From contig CM055097.1 in the NCBI GenBank assembly GCA_029204225.1, positions 42,576,858 through 42,640,857 of the forward strand: a stretch of 64,000 nt of DNA. Reading direction: 5' to 3'. Under the pieces are notes generated by a model. It saw only the letters and a program-made list of their open reading frames with translations, was not told the origin of the DNA and searched no databases. Positions 22,357 through 34,827 of this stretch are shown here, piece by piece. Each line of letters opens with the position of its first letter. The stretch's first letter is position 1. Source of the stretch: Diphasiastrum complanatum. Taxonomy: Eukaryota > Streptophyta > Lycopodiopsida > Lycopodiales > Lycopodiaceae. A program made the position numbers and the translations under genes.

Positions 22357-23692
22357 GGATCTCAAACAAAATTCCATAAACTTCTTATCAGGCTAGTACA
22401 AGCATTGTTGGAAAACTTCAGCAGTATTGACATTTCATCTTAATTTGTTTTCGTGTGCATATATGAGATCAATTATTTTCGCTTTCAGATTCTGTTACTT
22501 TCTTGTCTTTCTGAAGTGTTGCTTCACGAAATTCTATATCTTCCCATCGTCCCTATTATGTCCTTTCCTGAGTATGTATGCAAAGATGTGTCATTACTTA
22601 CTATTTTCTACGTGTAAAATGGTTCTCAAGCCGTCCAGAAGTAAACTACTTGATTTTTTTGTCAGGAAGAGAATTTGTTCCTTTCAAGCTACTATCTTTC
22701 ATTTATGCAGTGTATATGGAGCTTTAGAACATTTTCTAGTACATAATTTATTTTGAAGCTCAAGTGGCTTACTGACGGCACATCCCAGACCGGGCGTGCT
22801 TGTAAGCTTTTTTGTTGAGCGTGTTGTCCTTCAAGAACAGGAGGTGCTCCAGATCTTCATTTGGTTTGTGCAATTCAATGTAATCATCCAGCATATGAGT
22901 TGGAGTTTAATTACTGAAATTCGGGCGAGTGGAGGCAGCCCGAAGAGTTCTACTTTGTGGAAGAACATGATTTAGTACTTTTCGACATGCATCTACAAGT
23001 CCCTGTACAATGTGGAGACCTCCGATGTACACTTACAAACCTCTCAACTAGCTTTAGCTCCTGTTTTTCAATAATGTTGATAGAAGTATTGAAGGACCTA
23101 TGCAGGTATGGACTCATCTTTTTTGTTTACAAGTATTTGTCAATAAATTTGTTTTAGTTTCTCCAATCGGTAGTAGCATAACTCCAATGGTCATGTTCTC
23201 TCTTCTACAACCGCACTGTTATGAAGAAATTGTCGGTGAAAGGCTTTGTACCGATCGCGTTGTATAAGTCAGCCATGTTAACTGATAGTGTTTTTGAACT
23301 CCTGGCAAGTTGTGGAAAATAAGCAAATAGTACTTTTCTAAAATGATTGGTTGTTTATTCGATAATGCATAACATTGGTTGAAATTCTTGCTACGTTTCA
23401 GGAGCTTTACAAATCTGTTTTTGTGTATATGCCTTCAAATATACTTGAGAACTTTCAAGTGTTGATCTAGTTTATTCAGACCTAGCTCATTGTGCCTTAA
23501 GTTGCATGATAAGAAGATTTTATTTTATGCACAATCTGATTATCGTGGTTGTTAGAGAAATTAGTCAATCAAGCCTCTTCATCATTGCTCCTGGTTATTG
23601 TCTGGCTAAAACATGTAAACTATGTGAGGTAGTAGTTCGCCATAAGTTCCTAATATACGCAATACGATTGTATAGGTTCTTGATACACGACT
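22357..23692 (+). other. 3' untranslated and downstream region of the zinc-finger gene
   Basis: No protein family is seen in the short frames here. AATAAA at 23142-23147 is a candidate polyadenylation signal, about 790 bp after the stop; its use is inference. The rest to 23692 is AT-rich without structure that I can name. Confidence 0.35.
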
Positions 23693-23920
23693 ATGCAAGA
23701 ATATACAAAAGACAAGATACCATGGGCTAATTTTGAGGATGTTCAGTGTGTTTGTGTTCAAAAGCTAGCTTCCAATGCAAGCTTTACTCCCGGCGCCACT
23801 AGCGCCAGCATTGTTCCCGGCGCTAGCAACGCCACTGCTGCTCTCCAAGCCACTGGCGCCAGCGCTGCTCCCGGCGTCATTGCGACCAGAATCCACCGAC
23901 GCCAAGTTTCTATGACTTAA
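23693..23920 (+). other. GC-rich Ala/Pro/Gly repeat in a short ORF
   Basis: Within an AT-rich setting, about 23790-23890 is GC-rich with repeated GGCGCC/GGCGCT palindromes. The frame from 23693 reads it as Ala/Thr/Ser/Pro/Gly repeats (PGATSAS, VPGASNA, ATGASAAPGV). It resembles low-complexity retroelement or cell-wall protein text, with no signal peptide and no family motif. It is not called as a gene. Confidence 0.25.
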
Positions 23921-26782
23921 AAACTTCGATCGAATCTAACCGAGTCCAGAGAGCTCGGATCAATGTGCAATCACCTCAAGGATCTAGACATGATTAAAGG
24001 AAGCCCGAGGATCAATAAATTTTAGAAAGAGAAAAATGACTTTCTAGAGAGAAAAAAATGTGTTGTACCAACTTGGGCTGAGCACTTGATGTGAGGGGAG
24101 GTGGCGAATCTCACCATAACTATAGGAAGATGTGGGTTGTGTGAGAGAATGTCAAAAAATTGGCAAATCTAGCTTGATCAAAACCATGTAAATTGTACAT
24201 AGGTGGGTCTCACACGTGTGAGTCCATGTTGCCACGTGTGTAGGCTACCCTACATAGGTTAGATATCATGCATAGGGTTAGTTAGGTTTGTTTGGTCATA
24301 ATTCCTAAATTATAGGACCAAATTCTTTGAATCATGGAGGTGGATAACCAATCTAGGCACCAACTTGACAAAACTCTAGGGTTAGGTAAGATTGACAAAT
24401 TAGGGCTAAAATGGTCAATCATCTTCCTTATTACATGCTGGATTTTCACCTAACTTGAGGTGGGGAAGTGCTTTTGTATATACTATTCACCATTCCATAA
24501 TGAGAAGATAGAATTTTTGGAGCAAATTGGGAATCATGAGTTACACAAATGATTATGGGATTAACTTTTCGTTGCCCGGTGGTGTGACACTCCGACCAGC
24601 CACTTTTGAAAGAAAAAAGAGTGTGGCGCACAACGCGTTGGGCCCAAACAGGTGCGTGCGTCTTAGATACAGGGGGTTCGCATGCTCAGCCGTTCCATCG
24701 TCATCGCGGAAGGGCTTTTTGCCTTGTGTTTATGCCCTTGCCCTCCTTTGAAGGCCATTCCCCAACACAATGACCTCAGAGGGCAACCTCCCCTCCTAAA
24801 ATCCAATTTCAACATTTGTTTGAAAAAATGGTGCAACCTCCCTCAATGGAATTCATGGGCCTTTTTTTTTTTATTACACGCACCTTCGGGAAGATGCATG
24901 TAAGAAAAACTTTACAGAAAAATTAAAAGGTAAAAATAAAATAAATAATGTTTTTTTGTTGAGGAAGATATGCCTCCTCAGCTGTTAAAGAATCTTGGAC
25001 CTAGGGTTATCTAGGTAGAAGGCCCTTTCCTGGCAAAATGGCTTCGAAGGGCAACCCACCCCCAAAAAAAAGAAAAAAAGAAAAACAAATTTATTGACAA
25101 GTTTGAGGCTCTACTTTTGCTTTATGACAGAACGAATATAGCTTATAGCCACATGCGAACTTTTTCTTGGATTTGTTGTAGATAAGAATACCAACAAGAG
25201 TTTTGTCAATTTTTTCTTCTTGGTCACATGCATGACCTTGGTGGGCTTGCTAAGAATGGATTGGCGACATTTTACTTGACGAATAGGTTGGTGGGCTCAA
25301 CCCATTCTATTACATTGAATGGAGTCCCAACAGTTCCTAGTGCCAATTTCGCATAATCAACAAAAGTTGTCGATTCTTCATGCATAATAAGAAGAGTACT
25401 AAAACCAGTATTTGGGCCATATAATCTTGGAGGAATACTCCACACTAGCACTCTATGTTAGGAGCTCTTTCCATGCTCATCCCCTCACCCTCGCTGCCTA
25501 CGTCATTTATGCACCTGAGAAAACGGGTCACCCGTTCTCTCCAGGAGCTAATTTTATGGAAAATTTACAGACCCCTTCACTCGTTGGGCAACCCGTGTTG
25601 TTGCTTGACGTCAATTTGCTCAGGTGAGGGGGTGAACATGGAAAGGCGCTCTTACTTGTGGGTCTCTTTGGGAGTTTGCTAGTTGCATATGACAGCTTGA
25701 TTGTCGCCATGGAAAGTAAACCAACCAAACTCACTTGGGATTAGGGCACCAAGGGAGGGGGCTAGTCGCATGTTGCCCTCGATCACAATTGCTTCACGAG
25801 GGGGCAAAGGGGTTGCGATTGGGTCTTTTGCCACACTTTGCCATGTTTGAGCTCTAGTAGACTTGAGAGCCTTCTCTATTTGGAGAACCTTTCGCTTGGA
25901 GCCTACAATAAGTTGAACAATTAGGAGGACACCTCTTGGTCCCATTCCCCTCATGGAAGGGTCATGAGGGAAAGGGTCTACGGCTCTTACACCATGTGAT
26001 GTTAGTTGTAATGTCTGTTGGACCTAATAGCCCATCCCTATTTGGAGGCCCTCCACTTGGAAGGGATATTCGAAGAACAAAAAATGTGCATTTTGTGCTA
26101 GGAAGGTCACTTTTTCGTTTGTCTAATTTAAAGTTTTGTTTGACACTTCTCTAAGAGAACTTTCATGGATGTATTGGTTCATTTGCCATGGACGTGTTGT
26201 CAAAGTTTGTTGGCTTGATTTATAGAATGACTACTAGTATTATACTAATATTCGCTTTTATTTTATGCTTATTTGATAGTTTCTGATCATTTGTGACAAG
26301 TTGATGGATGTTTATTAAATTTCCTTCTATTTTTCAAAATACATGAGATTTCCATGTAATTTGGTGCTATATTGTTGTAATAATCCATGCAAATGATTTT
26401 TGTTATAGGGATTAGAGCTAGTGAGTGAGGTAGATTAATCACTCTTTTGCCTTTCGTATCTCACTAATCGTCACAAATGTCATCAAATTCTTTTACGAAC
26501 ATGTTTTTCATCTACCAATTACAACATTGAGCCACTTTTGAGCAAATTGCAAGCAAGATATTATGTGTCAGTGTTGGTCAAACATTGATATTTTCAAATT
26601 TGAGTACATAATGCCATGTCTTTCAATACATTTTTCATTGGTCACCTACTTTAAAAAAATCATAAATGACCACAGTAACATGTCCATCAAATTAAAATTC
26701 AACTTGGAATTCTATTGATGTAGTTAAGAGCATTTGAAGTTTTGTATTTTAAGTGTTGAAATGTATTGTCTAAATTAACAAG
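23921..26782. other. Unassigned intergenic DNA with possible LTR and LINE traces
   Basis: A CTCACACGTGTGAG palindrome at about 24206, with CCACGTGTG near 24233, resembles those in the LTRs at 1428, 2935 and 36343. At about 25470-25640 a broken frame (AAYVIYAPEK, GQPVLLLDVN) is weakly like a LINE endonuclease. Neither is strong enough for a firm call. No host gene is visible. Confidence 0.3.

Positions 26783-26874
<92 letters not shown>
26783..26874 (+). repeat. Compound (CT)n(CA)n microsatellite
   Basis: About 30 CT units run directly into about 14 CA units at 26846. Confidence 0.97.
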
Positions 26875-26877
<3 letters not shown>

Positions 26878-27899
26878 TCATCTCTCTACTATGACCTTAT
26901 TCGGTGTGGAGAAGTGAATGCTTGGGATTGCAATTGGAAGAGTATTCGGAAGGGAATTTGCTACATGGAAATGTATGTTTGCTATCATTTTGTTGGCTTA
27001 ATGCTCATCAATACGTGAATGGTTTGCGCTTGCTATAAATAGCTCACATATATGTGATAATTGTGGATTGGTATCGAGTTTTTGGCTTCTTAAACAACTT
27101 TTGAAATGTCTACGATTGGGCATTGCCTCAACCTCATTCCGGAGCAATCTTTGAGGTATGACACTCGAAACCACTTTGATTATAATGCTTATGGACAACG
27201 ACTACATGCCTTATGGTAAATTGCTGATGGTTATGCATTTTAGAGGGAACTATGGTGGATCTATGGGCCGTTGGCCAACGATTATATGTGGGCTAGTGGA
27301 TCGCACTTCCACGTGCAATTGATTGAATTGCTTAAATACATGTATATATTGGCACCCTGCCTAATGGATAGGCGTCTATCAAAATAAGAATGAACACCAT
27401 TTGCATTCAGTATGGGTTTATAACCATGTTTTCTGCTCAAACAGAGCTTATAACACTTTGCAGGAAGCTGCCCTTTAAACAAATGGTTTGCTTCAGTTTT
27501 ATGCTAGAATACTAGTGATGGACATATATTTGCTTATGTAAACTAGCAACACATACGGTATTTTGACCATAACATAAGGAAGTTCTATGAAGCGTGAACA
27601 ATGATCTTAAGGGTTTGCTGGAATTCAAATAATGAACTAATAGGCAATGGTTTTATGGCATTTGAAGATATTATAACCTCTTGTTAAGATGAAACACACT
27701 TGACTATATCAGAGTACCTTTTTTGAAATAAGATAATCTAGTAAGGGAACGATGTTGGCTGATTCTGAGGAATCCCCAAGATGCTGAGCCAAAGCTATTC
27801 TAAGAGCATCCCTCACTCTAGACCGAGGAGGTCTCTGAGGAAGAAGAGAAGGACGAGAATGAGAGCCAAGAAATACTAGCTAGGATAACAGTTCGGAAT
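26875..27899. other. Intergenic DNA, no gene recognised
   Basis: A TATA-like TATAAATAGCTC with an adjoining CACATATATGTG palindrome at about 27035 suggests LTR material, but no border was found. At about 27790-27890 an acidic frame (EEVSEEEEKDENESQEIL) could be the end of a gypsy pol. Confidence 0.3.
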
Positions 27900-28500
27900 C
27901 ACGTGAGCCTCATGGTAAATCCCAAGTGAAGAAATGACCATGTGGGAGCTAGTATGTGTAGGCATTTGTAATAAATGTGGTAGACCCCTCTTAAATAAAA
28001 TAGAGTGAGCCACTTTTTGATGGTGACCTCTAGTGGAGGAACGAATTCCACTTGTGATTGTAAATTGTGGAATTGCCATTTCGGCTCCACATAGGCAGCT
28101 CATTGGCTTATTTAAGAGCCTCCCTCTCTTGTGAGGGAGCTTTACTTGTAATGTCATTCTTTTGAATTGAATAGAAAAGATCCTCCACGAGTTGTGGCAT
28201 TCTTGAAGCTCCTTGTTCATAATGGCTTTCTTGAGTAATTCTATTATGAGCTTGCACATCCATCTTTGTGTGGCTGTGGAATTAGAGTAGATTTTCTGCT
28301 TTCTTGCTTATGTTTTGTGGAAGTAGAGTGAATTAATTTCTTGCTTGCATGCTTAGATTAGAATCAAGCTTTCAAGTAAACTAGAGAAGCTGAAGTAGTG
28401 GCATAGATCTTGCAAATTCTTCTACTCTTCAGTTCTTGATGTTCTTGAAAAGTTCAAGAATCAAGAAATGGCTATTTCTTGATGCGCCATTACCACCAGT
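27900..28500 (+). mobile_element. Probable LTR of the gypsy element (borders approximate)
   Basis: A TATA-like TTATTTAAGAGCC lies at about 28108, then a CT-rich start and AT-rich downstream part. At about 28485-28500 GCGCCATTACC weakly resembles the tRNA-Asp primer site (TGGCGCCGTTGCC) used by many plant gypsy elements. The order LTR, primer site, leader and gag fits the coding region that begins at about 29690. No second LTR copy was found, so this is inference. Confidence 0.35.
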
Positions 28501-28575
28501 GCACACACGCAAATCCAATTGAAAATGCCTTCTCTGTATGCCCCACATGGTCCTTGAGACTTCACGCTCCACTTT

Positions 28576-29195
28576 CTCAATCGAGCCCATCACTCTCGTT
28601 TCGACCGAGTCTCTGGCTCAACCCTCGACCGAGTCTTCAAGTTTCACACCTGGCCGGGTCCACGCGCTTCCTCACTGGACCCAGCCGAGTCCCTACTATC
28701 ACCTCAACCAATTCCTAATACACACGTTCAATCTCGACCGAGTCCTCTCAGTTTGATCTCGATCGAGTCCTCTCAATTTGATCTCGACCGAGTTCTCTCA
28801 ATCTGATCTCGACCGAGTCCTCTCAGTTCGATCTCGACCGAGTCCTGATTTTGAAATCTCACCCGACTCTTGCTCTCAAGTCTCGACCGAGTCCGACAGA
28901 CTTAGCGTCTCAACCGAGTCTTGACCTACCATCTCGACCGAGTCCAGGCCTTCAAATCTCGACCGAGCCCAAACCTTCAAATCTCAACCGAGTCCAGATT
29001 TTCAAATCTCGACCGAATCCTTTCACTGGAATCTCAATCGAGTCAGAGCATTGACACCTCGACCGAGTCCACATTTCGGATCTCAACCGAGTCATTGCAT
29101 TGCCATCTCGACCGAGTCTAGGACTCAAATCTCGACCGAGTCCTGACATCAAGTCTCAATCGAGTCCTACTTGACACCTTGAGCGAGCCGAGTAC
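28576..29195 (+). repeat. 25-bp minisatellite, about 25 units
   Basis: Units share the core TCTCGACCGAGTCC followed by about 11 variable bases, for example TCTCAATTTGA. The period is 25 bp with small indels, and outer units are more diverged. The core contains CTCG and CGAG as inverted 4-bp arms around AC. Since 25 is not a multiple of three, the unit has no constant reading frame and the short ORFs across it are not credible. It lies between the probable gypsy primer site and gag. Confidence 0.95.
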
Positions 29196-29689
29196 CTACC
29201 AACAAAAAACAACAAAAAAAAGTCAACTCAATTTTTGACTAGACTTGAACCTAAGCATTTGACACAGATCTCAGCCAAGCTACTTAGAGAGATCTAGCTT
29301 TGGTGTACGTTTTTTAGTTACGAGGTTCGTGGTTGGCAAAAGCCCCCTTTAGGTGAGCTCTTGCGTGAGAAGACTCGGTAGCATGAAAATGTGGTCGGTC
29401 ATGTGAGATTTCAGCTCTGGTAGATTCTCATCTCTCAAATGGGTTCGTGGATGTCTCGTGGACTTGTGATTTCATGCGAGAGTACCGATTGTGTCTGGCT
29501 TGCTCAGTTGAAGGTGACACCATCTTGGGTGGATAGTCTTTTGTGGAATTGGAATCGTAATGACGATCCATGTGGGAGGTCTAGACTTTTCTAGTGGTGT
29601 TGTGTTAGGTGTTTTTTTTTTTCTTTTCAAGAAGACTTTGGATGTAAAAATAGGGTAAGGTACAATGCTCAGAGTTTGGTGACTAGTCG
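29196..29689 (+). other. Gypsy leader, no ORF recognised
   Basis: This lies between the minisatellite and gag. It holds an A-rich patch at about 29200 and short frames with no motif. It is probably the untranslated leader of the gypsy transcript. Confidence 0.35.
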
Positions 29690-31341
29690 AACCCTCAGAT
29701 ATTTCTACAAGTCTTTGAGAATGCTTGCGACGTATATGGTGAGAAATCTCACGAAGCCATGGTCCAACTTTTCTCGATGACCATGATAGATCGAGCACGT
29801 GAATGGTTTTTCAACCTAGATCGTGAAGATAAACTTGATTGGTCTATCTTGAAAGAGTCCTTCATCAAACGTTTCAAACCGTTTCGTTTGACTGAAAGTC
29901 CCTTTGTCAAACTGAGTAATATCAAGATGGCAAAAGATGAAAAAGTATGTGACTACATTGAGCGCTTCAAACATCTCAAGAGTCAAGTACAAGAGCAACC
30001 TACCGAGAATATGCTCATCATCTGGTTCTTAGTCTCCCAGATGGATCAGACGTGAGCTAAGATCTATCGATGAATACACATCTTTAAAAAAAGACAACAA
30101 TGTCCGATGCCATCCGCGAAGAAGATGAAGGATCGGATGTTGAGGATCCCAAAGAACGGAGAGCACATCGTGTTGTCCACAAATCAAAGTCGACCGAGGA
30201 CACTCGAGATCAGCTTTGAAAATCGCAAATGGAATTGCTAAATCAGCAACACCAAATGCAGATGGAGAAACTCACCAAAGAGTTTCAAAACACATTGAAA
30301 TCCAAAGCTCCATGCCTGGTCAGCTACCCCCTGGTCAGGTACACCATAGACGAGAAAACACATGGTGCCGTCATTGCCAAGGTGCACACACAAGAAATGA
30401 CTGCCCATCCTATCAACAAGTTTTAGACAATTCCCTGATCAAATGTGAAATTTGTGATTTCATGGGCCATACATCCTTCTATTGCTAGTACAATCCACGA
30501 TACAACCATCAAGAACAAACAGGAGGACACTATCAGTCTCCTAGGCCTCAATTTGTTTCCAGACCTCCACAAAATCCATATCAACAACGAAACACTCCAC
30601 TGGTTCAAATCCAAGAGCTACCTAGGCAAAACCAACAACAATACCTGCCTCAATTAGTGCTCTTGGGTCCACCTCCAAGGGGACCACCAAAGAGAGGAAC
30701 TCAACAAAATCGACCTCCTAAAGCATCTATTCAAACACACTTTGTTGATAATTCCTCTAATCACTCATACCGTGCAGACAACGCATCCTACCTCTAGAAA
30801 TTACGCACATTACCACGAAGATCCCTCATGTTCCTGTCAAGGAAATGAGTATCCAAACAAGTCTGAAACTCCAGAACTGGTAGCCATCCAAGATGGCTAC
30901 GCAATCGCCCAAGGGCCAATGAGCAAGAAATGTTTCATTTGTGGCGAAACCGGTCATTTCATGGTTGATTGTAAAGTCAAAAACCAATACCATGCCAAAT
31001 GTCCAGAATGTGTATGCAAACACAGCTTTAAAGAATGTCCCAAGCAACCTAACAAAATCCTACCCGCAAGACACATATGGCACGAACCTGTTAGAGTCAT
31101 GACCAAAGCACAACACAATGCTCACCAACAACAACACCCAATAGAAACACCTGCTGATAGGGGAAGTTCCAACACAACTTCCACATTTCCCAAAGATTAC
31201 CCTGATCCATTAGTAGAACAAAGGCGATACCATACAATTAGAGATGAGTTATTGCGAGAAGAAGCGAAAACCGATGATCCGTTACCTGCTCCAATATCTA
31301 CACAAGAGCCACCCCCTATAGGGATTAGAAGTTTTCTCTGA
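29690..31341 (+). pseudogene. Ty3/gypsy gag with several zinc knuckles, broken
   Basis: From about 29700 the frame gives the Retrotrans_gag core: LFSMTMIDRAREWFFNLD, LKESFIKRFKPFRLTESP and VCDYIERFKHLKSQV, ending in a stop at 30055. A second frame (30216-30488) carries knuckles CRHCQGAHTRNDC and CEICDFMGHTSFYC. A third (30742-31341) has CFICGETGHFMVDC and a further Cys-rich stretch CPECVCKHSFKEC, then a Pro-rich tail. Gag forms the particle and packages RNA; so many Cys-knuckles is above the usual one or two. Stops and frameshifts show it is inactive. Confidence 0.88.
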
Positions 31342-31582
31342 ACTCCTACAAGCTCAAATCACCATGTCGTTTCACAGTGCCATCAAATCCTTCACAGGCC
31401 TTAATGGCTATCTATATCCATAGGAGTTTTCAGCTGTCTGATGTACAGGATGAACAACGGAAACCTGAAGAGATTCCAGATATACCTCAGATTCCTATGA
31501 ATCTGATGAATATCGGTGTTGCTAAGGGGTATAGCATCACCTCTCCCTATGCTCGCTCTACAAAGACTATCCCGCGGTATCC

Positions 31583-32340
31583 GCTATCCTAGATAGTGGA
31601 TTAGGCGTAAACATAATGGCTTTGTCACTAGCAAAGTCATGGGGTTTCAACTAGTTAGATCTACCAAGGTATGCCCTTACCTGCGACAGTGAAGGAAGTA
31701 TACATTTTTCTTGGGCTGTCCCATCGAGCTTGTTAGTAACAGAGGTTCACATTTCTTAAATGAAGCGGTTGATAATCTCTTACGCCATTACCTTGTCGTA
31801 CATCGAAAAAGTACCCCATACTACCCCCGATGTAATGGCCAAGCAGAATCCACTAACAAGACCATCTGCAAGATTTGACAAAGATAGTTGAAACAAGTAG
31901 ATCAAATTGGAAAACCAAATTGTTCTCAGCTATCTGGGCATATCGTACAACTCCCAAGAAGGTCACTGGATGGGTCACACCCTTCCACCTCATTTATGGT
32001 CAAGAGGAGAATTTCTAGTTCCTTCCTTGCGATTCATGCAAGCTTTCTCTACTGATCTATGCGAGAAAGTTGCGATCGAACAAGAGGTACAAAACATGTT
32101 ATTTACGTTAGCCCAATTGTGCGAGACTCATCTCATCTCGTATCATGCACAATTAGTTAACAAACATCATCAAAAAGCCTGGCACGATCATCACCTACGA
32201 AATAAACATCTCCACAAATGTGATAAAGTGCTTCTCTACACCTCAAATATATGTAATCAATAAAATCTTCCCAAATGGAGCAATCCAATTAGAAACACTT
32301 GACGGAGTACTCCTCGACACTGTCGTCAATGGCGGTCGTC
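31583..32340 (+). pseudogene. Ty3/gypsy protease remnant and integrase; RT-RNase H deleted
   Basis: At 31590-31645 the text LDSGLGVNIMALSLAKSWG resembles the protease active-site segment (normally DSGSxVNIM). After about 75 bp it jumps to integrase: SNRGSHFLNEAVDNLL (about 31737), STPYYPRCNGQAEST (about 31810), then AYRTTPKKVTGW and FHLIYG (about 31945), and a C-terminal FPNGAIQLETLDG (about 32265). RT and RNase H, normally about 1.7 kb, are missing. Several frameshifts are present. The match to gag at 29690 in order and strand suggests one element. Confidence 0.85.
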
Positions 32341-32661
32341 TACGATGGTACTAAGATTCCTTTGTGTGTAGGATCTTCTAAAAGAATGGATCTAGACAAT
32401 GTTCTTTATGTATCATCAATCATCAAAAATTTGCTAAGTGTTGGTCATGGTTTGGATGTCCACTTCAACTATGGTGTTTGTTCCACTTTGAACAGTGATA
32501 ATTGCATAACAAAGGGATTTAAACATGGAAGATTCTTTAACTTAGATGCTAATGTTGCTATTGAGAGTGTGAACATGACAAAGGAAGAGATCAATCAAGT
32601 GGAGACCTTGTCAAAGTGTGATCTTGCTAGGATGGAGGACTCCGCATCAAAGAGAAAAAGA
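32341..32661 (+). pseudogene. Ty1/copia protease to GAG-pre-integrase fragment
   Basis: The frame reads VGSSKRMDLDNVLYV, IIKNLLSVG and FKHGRFFNLDANVAIES. It corresponds to about 5350-5620 of the copia element at 4319 and is similar enough to belong to a related family. It abuts the gypsy integrase at about 32335 without a gap. The catalytic Asp segment (WIDSGA) is not included. It ends in a stop at 32661. Confidence 0.8.
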
Positions 32662-32899
32662 TCTTGAGGATCAACTTCAAAACCCGAGAGCTCCAAGAAG
32701 GTCCTCAAGGACAAAAGCCGAGTCATCAAACTTCATGCAATCTCTTCACTCAAAGGGTAAAAAGCAATGGAGATGCTACTGTCTTTGAATTTTTCATAGA
32801 TAGTGTTAGAAGACTTGAAGTGACTTATTTCTTATCTTCAACATTCATGATGTTTAGTACATTATGTGGATATGACAAGACAATGAAGTTGAATGCTTT

Positions 32900-33130
32900 C
32901 TAATCTATGTTTGTTGTTGATAAAGCAATTTCATTGGATAACTATTTTTGTAATAGTTTGAAAAATGTTGTCATAAAAGTCAAAACACCATTTAATGTAA
33001 TGTACTTTAAATTCTTTGAGTCCACATGCTTTGTGCATGATCATTTCAATATAAGGACCAAACATTATCCTACTTCAATGAAAGGAATAATGATAATTTT
33101 TTATAGAGATCTATTTTTGGCTTTTATGTA
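32900..33130 (+). pseudogene. Degenerate copia integrase C-terminal scrap
   Basis: A 74-codon frame contains KTPFNVMYFKFFESTCFVH and MKGIMIIFYRD. These resemble the copia segment TPYE...VFGSxCFVH...KGIFVGY. Similarity is weak but in the right order and on the same strand as the fragment at 32341. Confidence 0.4.
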
Positions 33131-34119
<989 letters not shown>

Positions 34120-34124
<5 letters not shown>

Positions 34125-34827
34125 AGTCCCTCTTGACAAGCCAAGACCAAACCCTTTGAACTCTTTAGTTTATAGCATAACAGGTAAAAACAAGGCTGTA
34201 TAAAGTCTTACAATACATAGTACCATAAAGCGAAGCAAGTTTTAGGACACTCGGCTGTTACCTGCCACCATCTCACAAAACACATCGCACGAGTTAGTTA
34301 TGTGAGGAAGACAGGTGTAAGAGCTGAGCATCAATTGTTATCCATGTCTGAAACAAGATTCACTACCTTATCAGCTCGATTGCAAATATTAAACATACGT
34401 CCAATCTTCCATATCATGAATTTCATTATTAGCAATACATTTTGTTCTAAAACGAAACCGTATTAGGGTGAATGCCATACTGATTAGTATAAGGGCAAAT
34501 CAAATGTAATAACATTATTATTTTACACATAAGAAGCTATCTTGCAATACATAAAATACAAAACGACTTGACTCTTGCATCAGTGTTAGGTACTAGGGCA
34601 GATCCGTGCCATACTAGCCCCATGGACCTCCCACGAAGACCGTTAGGAGTCCAAATACCTTATAGCTTGGGCAAATCCATGTCATACAAGTTTGCCAAAG
34701 TCAAACCCTAAACAAGTGCATAGCTCACTTACAACAGCCGCTTTAAATTTTATACATCTTTACTTTGTTATTAGCATCCTAATCCAATCCTCATCAATAT
34801 TAAGGCATAAAACGTAAATCTTCCTGA
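34120..34827. other. Intergenic DNA, no gene recognised
   Basis: Short frames only. It follows the compound microsatellite and precedes (in plus coordinates) the 3' end of the coiled-coil ORF. Confidence 0.5.

Noticed and set aside
22427-22756. 109-codon plus-strand ORF after the zinc-finger gene
   Set aside because: It lies in the probable 3' untranslated region, is Phe/Cys/Leu-rich from T-rich DNA and has no family motif.
25412-25960. Endonuclease-like text of a LINE (AAYVIYAPEK, PVLLLDVN)
   Set aside because: Too short and broken for a firm call; mentioned only as a weak trace.
27876-28259. 127-codon minus-strand ORF
   Set aside because: It overlaps a probable LTR with TATA motif on the other strand and has no motif.
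28576-29195. Possible CRISPR array (regular repeats with variable spacers)
   Set aside because: The 25-bp unit leaves only about 11 variable bases, units drift gradually, the setting is eukaryotic and there are no cas genes. It is a minisatellite.
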